A DNA stretch of 64,000 nucleotides from Vandiemenella viatica (Eukaryota > Arthropoda > Insecta > Orthoptera > Morabidae). Position 1 is the first letter of the stretch. Each line of letters opens with the position of its first letter. The stretch covers positions 224,624,739-224,688,738 of the forward strand of contig CM061919.1 of assembly GCA_031002005.1 (NCBI GenBank), given 5' to 3'. The notes beneath the pieces are model-generated. The model had not been told where the DNA came from, did no database searches, and worked only from the letters and a program-made list of their open reading frames with translations. Position numbers and translations under genes: made by a program. This document shows positions 33,396-42,472 of this stretch, piece by piece.

Positions 33396-33902
33396 TCTAT
33401 ACTAATATTATAAATGCGAAAGTAACTCTGTCTGTTTGTTATGTTTCTTGGGCTAAACGGCTATTCCAATCGTGATGAAATTTGAAAACGAGATGCTATT
33501 TGACATTAGGATGGACATAGGATACTATTTTCTGTATAAATAATTCATATTGTCATTAAATTATGAAAACTATCTGAACTGTGAAAGACAGACGCATAAT
33601 ATGTATACGTCTCTGTAATATGTAACGTCAGAGAGGGCTGGTAGCGTATTGGGTAAGGTGCTTGCTTCCTAAGAAAGTTCCCGTGTGGCTTTGGGTTCAA
33701 ACCCCGCTGGCAGAAAAATGTTTTAAGAATTGTTTTTCATAGTTTGAGCCAAGCCTGAGATTTTGTAGTAAGGATACCATGTTGAAATGTAGGTCCCATA
33801 AATTCATGGCTGGCGTGCGTGGCAAATCGTTGGTGGTAGAACAATGCCTTAAGCGATTACTTAATTCACGGTATACTAGTTCCACAGGCAGTTTGTGTGT
33901 GA
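33396..33902 (+). mobile_element. Helitron 5' head (first of two)
   Basis: A|TCTATACTAATATTATAAA followed by TGCGAAAGTAACTCTGTCTG and CGGCTATTCCAATCGTGATG + AAATTTG. This is the widespread arthropod Helitron head. No 3' end of its own is seen before a second head begins at 33903. A tRNA-like segment lies 236 bp in. Confidence 0.75.
33632..33715 (+). repeat. tRNA-like SINE head within Helitron head
   Basis: A-box-like GGTAGCGTATTGGGTAAGG and B-box GGGTTCAAACCCCGC, 50 bp apart, with CTTGCTTCCTAAGAAAG between (anticodon-arm region). Not a clean cloverleaf. A different tRNA-like head occupies the equivalent place in the Helitron-type copy at 61.1 kb. Confidence 0.6.
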
Positions 33903-34216
33903 TCTAAACTAATAATGTTATATATGCGAAAGTAAGTTTCCGTCTTTTTGTTGCGTTTTGACGACTATGTGTGTATACCGAAGACAAGGAAATACTTCAT
34001 AGCTTTAGGAAGGAAATAGGATACTTATTTCCGGTATGAATAACAGTTTTAGTCATGAGATAGGTTCGACGGTAGAATGGTATCTCGACGGCGTTCCGTC
34101 ATATAACGCTGACGCGGTGTTGTTTGGGACATATCTTAGGTAACTTTCAGCTTTGTGTATCCAATTCTAGCAATCAAATTCTAAGACCACGCGTACGATT
34201 CGTGGGTAACAGCTAG
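33903..34216 (+). mobile_element. short non-autonomous Helitron
   Basis: Starts TCTAAACTAATAATGTTATA + TATGCGAAAGTAAG. Ends with hairpin CCACG..CGTGG (about 34190-34205), spacer GTAACAG and CTAG|T at 34216. About 314 bp, no genes. Shares its 3' end with the head at 33396 if that head reads through. Confidence 0.75.
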
Positions 34217-35226
34217 TAATTTTATAAATTTTAAATACAATATTTGGTTTTGGGCCAATGTAATACAAAATAGGTGCAAATTTGGAGTCTGCTAGTTAAT
34301 CCATTTATGCGCGAAATGCGTCAGACAACCAGAGATAGCTGCGACAGTAATAGTGCTCTGTTTTCTGTGGAATATGGAACCGGCCTAAAACAGAGGGTTC
34401 GAACTCCCCTCGCACGGCGGCTGCCCAATTGTTCACGGACCGTCGATTTGGAACGTATAGCTCAATTCATTGTAAAACAATTGATACTGACGACGAGAGT
34501 GAAATGCTTCTGTGGTCACTGTACCGAAGATGGAAGAGGAGAAGAAAAAACAGCCGATATCAGTGTTTCTAGATTAACGTCAATCATTTTTCCCTAGTAA
34601 AATGAAAAATATGAGAACGCTAGTCATAAAAAATATGATTGCCACGTTCCTCCGAACCAATCAGACACTAAAACTGTATTTTACGGTTCAAAAGTACAGT
34701 TTAAGATAAAAGTTAAAGTTTTGGTGCTGGACTAATGGAAAAATATTAAATTTCAAAGTCTAAAAAGTGTATTATTAAAACAATTTGAAATCAGAAAACT
34801 ATTACAAGAAAATAAAAAAATAAATTTGAATTTTCATTATTTATTTGACGTAATTGTATATAAGATGTTTTACATTTGAAGACTAAAGTGTAATGATACA
34901 AAAAGGTAAAATAATCTCCATTTCTCATTCATTTTCTTCGGTCCACCGTGTCGCCGCGTCGCCTCCACGCCGCGAGTGTAAAACAGACGAAGCGGCGCCG
35001 GGTGTAGGACGCGATTAAACCACGCTCCGCGCGGCGTCCTGCTTTGCCCTATTTGATAGGACCATGGGTCGACTCGACCGCCGCGCTGCTGAAACCGCCT
35101 CGCCTGTTTCAGACCTAATAAGTATTATGACGCCTAGAAAGTCACTCCTCGAAGTTGACTTACTGGGGACTGAATTTTTTTTAGCTAATTGTCATTTGTC
35201 ATTCTTAGATGGTCTATGCTTCACAG
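34217..35226. other. intergenic with a CpG-rich patch
   Basis: No gene. At 34945-35100 a CpG-dense stretch (CGCCGCGTCGCCTCCACGCC, GCGGCGCCGGGTG, CCGCGCTGC) could be a decayed transposon end or regulatory DNA. An isolated B-box-like GAGGGTTCGAACTCCCC occurs at about 34398. A 107-codon frame (34274-34597) is unrecognised. Confidence 0.35.
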
Positions 35227-35668
35227 TGTAACAGCCCTCAAACCCAGACTTTAAGTGAAATTATATTTTATGAATTATTTGTGGCAAGCTAGGGGTTGAG
35301 TAAATATGATTTTGTATGTTTGTCTCGCTATTTATTGTAAATCGGTGAAAATGGACTTTGTTTTATGAAAAGAAATTATTTAAGTACTATTTAATATGTT
35401 TAAGGACAGAACTATACAAGAAAAAATTGATTAAATGTTTGTATTCCAAGTATTAAGGTTAGCTACGATGTTTAGAGGACAATTTACTTCAGTTTAAAAT
35501 GATCTATCTGGATAATTCTGTGTGTAAATATCTTTAATTTTCATTTCTGTGTTTTTCGTAATGATTTGTATCGATTTTGATTGTTTTAAATATGTTTTAA
35601 TTGTTTAAGTATTGTTAGAGTTCAAGAAACATCTTTGTAATATTCTGGAACTTTCTATTGAACTTATA
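35227..35668 (+). repeat. dispersed repeat, possible solo LTR, copy 2
   Basis: Homologous to 10334-10830 from TGTAACAGCCCTCAAACCC through TATTCTGGAACTTTC to ACTTATA. It is interrupted by the TIR element at 35669-36521 and resumes as ATAAGCGAACGGCAGAGACG at 36524. Without the insertion the junction reads ACTTATAAGCGA, giving a TATA box in the expected LTR-promoter position. Confidence 0.55.
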
Positions 35669-36521
35669 CAGGGCGTTCGCCGGAAAAGCTACCCTCCCAG
35701 TCTGTTGCCGTCGGCAACTTGCTCGCTCAGTCCCGCCAGCAGTTTCCGCCAACCGGCACCGTGAATCACCGCACTGTTTAACACCTCCGCTGCCCCAACA
35801 GTGCATTGCAGTGACCCTTACATTGTTAAGAACGGTTTCTTTGCATTGTAAATAGTTTGTGACTTCAGTCTCTTATTAATCAGTGTTGTGAATAAACGTT
35901 TCTTTGCGGTTTGGCTGGTTTGGGGCTTCATACTCTTATTAATCTGTACCGTGTTTGAGTGTGAGTAAAATTATGGTACGTTACAGTTTGCAACAAAGAA
36001 TATTTCTCTACGATACATATGTGAAGAAGAAGTCGTTTAAAAAGTGTCGCAGTAAATTTCGTCGCGAATTTCCTGGCGCTTTACTGCCAGCTAAATCAAC
36101 AATTCTGCGTCTGGTTAAAAAAGTAAGAGAAACGGGTTCATTTTTTAACAAAAAGAGACTGTCGGTCAACCGTATTCTCACAGAGGAGAAAATTAACGAT
36201 ATCTCTTTTCGACTAGAACAGTCACCCAAAAAATCATTAAGTTAGTTAGGGCAGCGTGTGTCTCGAAATATGTTCAGAAGATGTGAAATGTGCATTACAC
36301 AAGAGGGTCAACACTTCCAGCATCTTTTATAAGGTAAGCTAATGAATTACGTCACATTTAAATGCTTAGCACACAAGTTTATGAAGTTTATGAAGCGTAA
36401 TTATTATGAAATAGTCCGCGGCCGACGGTCGAACAATGCCGGAAACTGAGCGCTCGCTCGCCGGGAGCAGTTTCTTCCTTGTAGCGCTAACAGTGGGTTG
36501 CGTTTCCCGGCGAACGCCCTG
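35669..36521 (+). mobile_element. TIR element with DUF4817-type gene
   Basis: Left CAGGGCGTTCGCCGGAAAAG and right TTTCCCGGCGAACGCCCTG are long inverted repeats. Both sides are flanked by TATA (35665-35668, 36522-36525), consistent with a TA target. Length 853 bp, clearly shorter than an autonomous element because the DDE domain is missing. Confidence 0.85.
35973..36245 (+). pseudogene. DUF4817 helix-turn-helix, truncated transposase
   Basis: From ATG at 35973 the frame reads MVRYSLQQRIFLYDTYVKKK, SFKKCRSKFRREFPGALLP and AKSTILRLVKKVRETGSFF, then NKKRLSVNRILTEEKINDI and RLEQSPKKSLS followed by TAG. This is the DUF4817-type N-terminal DNA-binding domain found in insect IS630/Tc1/mariner-related transposases (YT..Q.IFLV.TY....S....R.F...FP....PS..TI..LV.KF..TGS). 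After the stop the same frame continues with LGQRVSRN, so the TAG is a nonsense change in an older, longer frame. No catalytic acids follow within the element. I chose the ATG over an upstream GTG because the family begins here. Confidence 0.8.
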
Positions 36522-36643
36522 TATAAGCGAACGGCAGAGACGAGTATTGAAACAGTTTTACGCGAACAGTAGTACAAGTTTTATGTTTGCAGATATATGG
36601 AAGAGAAGTGACGTTAAATCTGTGAAGCATGCTCTAAAGTCTC

Positions 36644-36654
36644 GCGCATGCGCA
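36644..36654. promoter_or_regulatory. NRF-1/Ewg-like palindrome
   Basis: GCGCATGCGCA matches the core of the NRF-1 consensus (YGCGCAYGCGCR), bound in insects by Erect wing. It is 102 bp upstream of the THAP ATG and just outside the LTR-like repeat. Function inferred. Confidence 0.5.
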
Positions 36655-36755
36655 GTGGCGGCAACGGCGATATTGCGATCCCAAACAAAAGCGATGTTTA
36701 CATTCTGTTTGATGCTGTGATTATTTCATTTTGTAATGTGTGTAAGTGTTTTATA

Positions 36756-36826
36756 ATGCCATCTTGTGTTGCATACGGTTGCACAAATAGGCAAGAGAGG
36801 AAAGAACCTGGAATTTCATTTCATAA
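36756..36826 (+). CDS. THAP zinc-finger protein, first exon
   Basis: ATG at 36756 opens MPSCVAYGCTNRQERKEPG + ISFHK, the start of a THAP C2CH zinc-dependent DNA-binding domain. Cys4 and Cys9 have the spacing of human THAP1 (C-x4-C), and SFHK sits at the residue where the Phe-Pro motif should follow. The codon for residue 24 is split by GTAAGT at 36827, a consensus splice donor. From memory, several THAP genes have an intron near this place. No downstream exon with W..., C..HF or the AVPTIF box was found in the window, so the gene continues through a long intron or is broken. It could also be the first exon of a THAP-containing transposon. A longer upstream frame (36648 on) is chance. Confidence 0.6.
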
Positions 36827-37079
36827 GTAAGTTGAATTCTAATTATTGATGTTGAAGTGGGTGGTAGGTTTTGCAAACTTCGGTGCCTATCTATAAATAC
36901 TTAGTCATAGCTCTCAATGGGATGACTTTATTCTCAAATTTTTGTTGGTGTAGGGTAGAAAATCAGCATACCTTGCTATTTTGCACATAATAGACTAGCG
37001 TTACTTTTAACGAGTGTTGAAAATGAAATTAAAAGCGGTGTGTTTTACATCACGATTCAGTGAATTTAGTATTGCGCTT

Positions 37080-37460
37080 TCTTTCATCTCGTTGTAGTTT
37101 ATACTGACAGTGTATGATGAAATTAAATGTATTAAATTATGCTATGCAATCTAGGAATCTTGATGAAGCAAACGATATTGTTACTACAAATACAGTTTGC
37201 GATTCAAATACGCGTGTGTGGGTATGTCAACATAGTTTGATTTTGTAGCGGCAATTTAATGGAGATTGTGGTTAGGTCTAAATGCAGTCTGTACCAGAAT
37301 GGTTTTGTTGTTCCATAAAGGACAAAGAATTTATCTATTACTGTTAGTAATTTAATGAGAACCAAGTTAGTGACAAAACGTGTATCGCGATGAAAACTAC
37401 TTCCACTTCCAGCTATTCCCAATTAAGCCTACGATGTATGGTAACAAAGTTACTATTTTT
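37080..37460. repeat. Helitron-family module, copy
   Basis: AGTTTGATTTTGTAGCGGCA + ATTTAATGGAGATTGTGGTTAG parallels 49931-49975 closely and 15570-15600 and 54970-55005 more loosely. Both 37080-37460 and 49800-50170 also share TTTATACTGACAGTGTATGA / TTCATACTGAAGGTGAATAA at the start and TTGCGATGTAAACTAC-like text at the end. Confidence 0.6.
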
Positions 37461-37599
37461 ATTCTGGTCTAGGCCGCATTTCAACCTAACCACAAGTGGT
37501 AGAAAAAAAACTGAAATATCCATTCTGCATGTCCACCATGTAATTCATTGTGGCTTTGGCAGAATTAATTTTTAGTCCAGGCCACATATCAACCCAATC

Positions 37600-37990
37600 C
37601 CTGTATATCCCGAAACCTAAGCAAGATATCGAAAAATTTTATTCTTTATTTTCGATTTGTCTCGTCGTGTTACATAAGAATCGATCATTAAATTTGACTT
37701 TTGCGAAATTTTTCTTCTGCATTTCAACTCAAGACACCTCACTTTTGATACAGTGTATCTCGAGAACTAGGCGAGATATCGAAAATTTTTATTCTTTATT
37801 TTTTATTTGTCTCGTCTTTTTTAAATAAGAATCCGTCATCAAATTTGACCAATTTTTTCTTCTGAGTTTCAATCAAAAACATTTCACGTTTGAGACAGAA
37901 TATCTCGAAAACTAAGCATGATATCAAAAAAAAATATTCTTCATTTTTTATTTGTCTCATCGAGTTACATAATAATCCATCTCCAGATTA
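37600..37990. repeat. minisatellite, three units of about 147 bp
   Basis: Units begin near 37600, 37749 and 37893. Each contains TATC(C/T)CGA(A/G)AACTA.GC..GATATC and the block TTTATTTGTCTCGTC....ATAAGAATC. Spacings are 149 and 144 bp. It directly follows a Helitron-family module. Confidence 0.8.
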
Positions 37991-38715
37991 CGGCGTTACG
38001 TTTATCCTAGAGTCCACTTGAGGTTTTTGTACATATACCCCGTGTCTGTATGGGTTCGGCCTAGCCCCCCACTCCTCCTCCGTCCGGCTTCACTTCAATG
38101 CGTGGTGAAGGTCTCTTGCGTCGTCTCCATATATTTCCTTCCTCCGTGTGAGAGTGTATGGCAATATTGTCTTTGAAAGTAGTATTGAGTGTAATCGCTG
38201 GAGCTTGTGTTTTCGTGTGCAACCAGTATCTTTGGAGTTTACTAGAAATAAAAACAGTTGAAATCTGAAAGGTATCTGAATTATTTCAATATAATAAAAC
38301 CACGAGATATCTAACAAAAGGAAGCGAAAACAATTTACTCAAGTCATTGTTACTTCGAGATATTCATTGTAATCCTTTTGTGAGTAGATGTAAACACTAT
38401 TTGTTCAGTGAAATGTCCGCAAAGATTTTCCAGGCTACTCAGCCAAGTGTACCAAGGTAACCAGTGAAACCAAAACCGGTTTCTTGTAAATAATTCAGTT
38501 TTGAAGTGTCTCTCTTAGAATCGTCTGCCATCCCAGAAGCGCTTATTTCTACATTCAACCTCTCTCAAAACTTACTTTCTTGTTCTACCTATTTAAAACA
38601 GAGTTCCGTGGAGGATTAAGCTGTAGATCACTTTTAAACGGCGGATTACCTGTGTTAGCTTAAACCACGATGAAGGTGGATCATTTCATTCAAACTAAGC
38701 TTATTATTCTATTAA
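37991..38715. other. intergenic, nothing recognised
   Basis: No supported gene or repeat. Confidence 0.4.
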
Positions 38716-38985
38716 TGGAGCGGTCTAGTGGCTTAGTGCTTAATGCATCTGACTGGAATTGGAAAGGCCTCCCTGTCTCGGCTGGGATTTTCTTAGGCCT
38801 TTCGCCTCTGGCACAACTTGCTGTGTAATGTGAAAGTTTCCGTTGTTTAACTTTAAACTTTACGTCCCCTTTACCCGATAGGATTACCGGGTTAGGTTAG
38901 GAGAGAAGGAAAGGAAATTTCCACCCAATTTCCAATACCAGACTAAGTATACCTCCTTCGGGAGGGTCCAACCAACCTTCAGTTT
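38716..38985 (+). mobile_element. SINE-B, copy 1
   Basis: tRNA-like head GCGGTCTAGTGGCTTAGTGC + TTAATGCATCTGACTGG. Later CGTCCCCTTTACCCGATAGG + ATTACCGGGTTAGG matches the minus-strand copy at 60850-61102 (GGTCCCCTGTAGCCGGTAGG + ATTACCGGCTCAGG). The B box is worn. It ends near CTTCGGGAGGGTCCAACC. Confidence 0.7.
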
Positions 38986-39624
38986 GAATATCAAGATTAA
39001 CTTATTTTTAATTTATTAATGAACCACACTAATCTATGAGCTGATTAAATGTATCAGAGAATTGCTAATAATATTTTCGTTATTTCTATTATTATAAAGT
39101 GCGATAAAATTTAGATTATAACTTTCTCAAAAAGTAACTAAACAGGATAGTTAAAATTAATTTTTCCTGGTTTCAATACAATTTTACGTAGGACCTCACG
39201 AATTTTTTGTTCTGTTGTCCGTGCTTTTCAATGTGGCGAGTGGGGTCTCCTATCATATTATACTCTTTTGATTAATTCACGTCTTTTCTTTTTAAATTTT
39301 CAACTTACAATTTAAGTTTTAACAATTCGCTACAGAAAAAATAAATTAGAAAAAGTTCTTGTCAAACCGGGGTGAACAATACCGTCCAACTAGTTGATAC
39401 ATGATATAAATTCATTATGGTCTCTGATGTCATTTATCTCAGTTTTATTATGGTTCCATGCACTACAGGCAACTGAACTTTACTCCTCATGCTCCGCTGT
39501 CTCACCGTTTCTAGCACTTACACTGAATACGATGGCTTTCGTTTACTCAAAGCCGAATATTGTATTTCAAAGTATGTAAAATTATATTCTGTGTGTTTTC
39601 ACAGAAATAAGAGGGTTCGAAAAC
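38986..39624. other. intergenic, nothing recognised
   Basis: No supported gene or repeat. Confidence 0.4.
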
Positions 39625-39857
39625 TTTTTTTTGTTTATGGCTTTACGCTCCATCGACGACAAGGTCATGATAGGATGGAAAGGACTGTGGGCAAGGAACG
39701 GGAAGAAATTCGTCCATAGCCTTTGAAGGAAGCATCAGGGTATTCGCTTGGAGTGATTTGGGGAAACTAAAATCTGGATGCCGGGAAGAGGATTCGAGCC
39801 CACGTCCTGCCGAAAGCGAGGCCAGAGTGTTGCCACTCACTCAACGCGCTCGGTCAA
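39625..39857 (-). mobile_element. SINE-A, near full length
   Basis: Plus-strand reading: TTTATGGCTTTACGCTCCAT, GGCAAGGAACGGGAAGAAAT, GGAGTGATTTGGGGAAAC, GAGGATTCGAGCCCACG (B box complement) and CACTCAACGCGCTCGG. Confidence 0.85.
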
Positions 39858-40880
39858 AATTTCCTCCCTTAGCATATGACATAAATGTTAAGGGTTATTT
39901 GAATAGACAAATCCCACGAAAACAATTCTTGTAAAACTAGGCCAAGTCTCGTGTTTATGTAGTGACAAAAAGTTGTGAGATCTTCTTCTGAGCCAAGTCT
40001 ACACTTTACAGTGTGTATTCAGTTCACTTTGTGAAACAGAATGGTTTCTCCAGGTGTCATAGATCGTTTATTTAGGATAAAAAAAATCTTATGAGTTGGC
40101 CATTATGCACGTCATAATTTTTACTGAAATTGAGGGCACAATAAACCCTTGTCAAATTCGAAAAGAGCGAGGGAAATCTTGGCTTTTACGTATTTATAAA
40201 TTTGATAAAGCAACACATTTAAGTTATTTATATAGGTTAAATAAAACATGGCGTGCATAATAGCATTAAGCTGCAAATACATGCCAGAATTTTTAATGTT
40301 TGGGATTGTAATTAAATCAGTACGGGTAAAAATTCCAATATTAGATTTTACTTATGATTTAGGGATGAAATCATATATGTAACAAAATTACTTGTTTCTA
40401 AGCTTACTGGAAGTACAGTGGAATTTTTTCGTCGGGATATCGTGCCGAAATAAAATTTAGAATTTCAATAACTTCGAAAGTAGTAAAAGGAAAGAAGTAA
40501 AATTTAACACATTAGTTAAACATAGTAAGCGCACTCCACAATTTAAAAAAAAAACTGAAGTATATAAAGTTAATAGTGTAGAAATTTGCGAGTTTCAGAC
40601 TTTTCTTATAGCAGGTAGGTAACATTTTATCTGTATACCAAATTATAGCTTTTACGGTTACGGGAAGTACCTTAGAGTTCTGATGATCATCAGTCAGTCA
40701 GTGAGTGAGAAAATCGCTGAAGTTTACATCCGAACTAAGAACAGTAACAATATAAAATTTTGTACGTTTGCTAAGATTGCTGATATCTATGCATAACAGG
40801 AATTTGAGACATGTAACATGAATACGACCGAAGAAATTGGGATTAAAAAATGGTCTGAATCGCTTCGAGAAAAGGGTAGG
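39858..40880. other. intergenic, nothing recognised
   Basis: AT-rich. No supported gene or repeat. Confidence 0.4.
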
Positions 40881-41116
40881 CACCGAGCGTGGTGGGTGAG
40901 CGGTTAACGTTCTGGTCTCGCATTCGGGGGGAAGCGGGTTCGAATCCCTGTCCGGGCATCCAGATTTGGATTTTCCATGGTTTCCCCAAATCACTCCAGG
41001 TGAATGCCGGGATGATTCCTTCAAAAAGGCCAATGCCGATTTCCTTCCCGTTTCTTGTCCCCCCAGTCCCGCCTCTAATTACCTTAGCCGTCGACACGGC
41101 GTAAAGCCGCAAGGGG
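40881..41116 (+). mobile_element. SINE-A, full length
   Basis: CACCGAGCGTGGTGGGTGAG, GGGTTCGAATCCCTGTCCGG, TTTTCCATGGTTTCCCC, GGTGAATGCCGGGATGATTCC, ending CTCTAATTACC, GTCGACACGGCGTAAAGCC. Very close to the copy at 18998. Several overlapping frames of 70-110 codons here are SINE artefacts. Confidence 0.9.
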
Positions 41117-41652
41117 GAGTAGGCAGTGGCCGTTGACTCGACTTGGCGGGTATAACTTTTTACTCAAATATGTTAGTGGCCGTCAACGCTTTAGACAACA
41201 GATCATTATTTTACCAGGTCAATCAATAAATCGATATTACCTAAGCACCTGAAATTTGTCATAATATCGATTATATCATAAACAAAAGATACTGAAACAC
41301 ATGTGATGTAGTTTCTAAGAGATCAAAACAAGCACTTTAAACTTATTTTGTTGAAAGTGCACTTAATTCAAACTGCATTGTATCCTAATGTAAGAATCAT
41401 AAATTTTTTTCGAACCAAACTATTCCATTAGCAATGCGAGCGTTAACGTTTCGCAGCGTATAATGCCTAAACTGATATCGTGTCGAGCATTAATAATTTT
41501 TGTGCTAAGCGACTACCTGCTTCTTTTGGATAGAACTTTGCTGCTGGTCAAAGTCGACAATTAGAAATGGAATAGCATTGACGGCAACGAATAGGAAGGA
41601 ATGCGTCCATCTCAACAATCGCATGCAAACTGGAAGATTGAAATCAACCCGC
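41117..41652. other. intergenic, nothing recognised
   Basis: No supported gene or repeat. Confidence 0.4.
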
Positions 41653-41870
41653 CAGTGTGGCTCAGTGGTGCAACGGGACTGGGCACGAGCCCAAGACTCC
41701 GCGTACCGGCTGTGCTGGCAGTAAGTAGATAATCCTTGGAGTCAGTAAGGGCATGCGGCCGCAAGACCAAAGTTCCACATTTGACCACGCCAACGATGAG
41801 TAAAACTCACTGAACGCAGTTGATCCCAAAATGTTGGGAAACGATTGTGAAGAAACGAAGAAGATGGAAG
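41653..41870 (+). mobile_element. possible tRNA-derived SINE
   Basis: CCAGTGTGGCTCAGTGGTGC + AACGGGACTGGGC is an A-box-like tRNA head. The expected B box is not clear. The stretch closes with a purine-rich GAAGAAACGAAGAAGATGG end, like a short SINE tail. Low certainty. Confidence 0.35.
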
Positions 41871-42397
41871 ACTATAATCCGCATGATTGAACCGTAGACT
41901 GAACCTGCGTCCGTCCGAATATCAGACCGAACATTATCCATTCACCCCTCAAGCTTAGTTTCACTAAGTCATTAAGAACAGCGTTCAAACATGTATGATT
42001 AGCACGCGACGCAATTTGTTTGAACGCGGCACAAGCTCTCTGTCTGGGTGAGAGGTTGTTTGCAGCTCTTCCTGTTGGACGGCGGCTTCTGCAGCGGCGT
42101 GCATGAAGCCGGTCGGATTCCTGGCTTTGTGGGCGAGCTCCAGATGGCGGCGAAAGGTTAACCAGAGGCCCAGCCTGGAGAAAGCGAAACAACTACTGTC
42201 CGAACAGCCGTCGGGTGGATCAGCACAGAGAAAGTGGTCCACGCCAGACGCGACACACTCCGGTTTTTCCCTTCCTCCGAGGGCGTGTCCGAGATGTTGC
42301 GACCCCCGCCCGGTTTGGGTGCGATGATTGTCGAGTGGTGGGAGATTTTCCTCTCCATCTACCTCTGACGCTACGCCGGAAGATACTCTGCAGTGGG
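41871..42397. promoter_or_regulatory. GC-rich upstream region of Gly-rich gene
   Basis: The 500 bp before the TATA box are GC-richer than the surroundings and carry overlapping long frames in several phases of both strands (up to 160 codons on the minus strand). I treat these as by-products of base composition because none shows a domain or fits a splice structure. Probable proximal promoter. Confidence 0.4.
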
Positions 42398-42436
42398 TAT
42401 ATATACTGACTGCAGTGGCTGCATAAGGCACCAGTT
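42398..42436 (+). promoter_or_regulatory. TATA box and initiator
   Basis: TATATATA at 42398-42405 is followed 26 bp later by CCAGTT (42431-42436), close to the arthropod initiator TCAGT. This places transcription start at about 42433, with a 40-nt 5' leader before the ATG at 42473. The spacing is the standard TATA-Inr distance. Confidence 0.75.
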
Positions 42437-42472
42437 GTGATCCTCTCACAGAAGCAACAGCAACCAAGCAGC

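Noticed and set aside
33632..33715. Functional tRNA gene
   Set aside because: A and B boxes are present but the acceptor and anticodon stems do not form a clean cloverleaf, and it sits in repeat sequence.
34945..35100. CpG-island promoter
   Set aside because: Very short, no transcript structure nearby, and its GCCGCG repeats resemble transposon ends. Evidence insufficient.
36648..36830. A 60-codon frame running into the THAP start as a longer N-terminus
   Set aside because: THAP domains normally begin at or near the initiator Met followed by ..C, and MPSC fits that exactly. The upstream codons look random.
37400..37450. Possible THAP exon 2 after TTCCAG at about 37413
   Set aside because: The translation does not continue Phe-Pro in the phase set by exon 1, and this stretch is part of a dispersed Helitron module.
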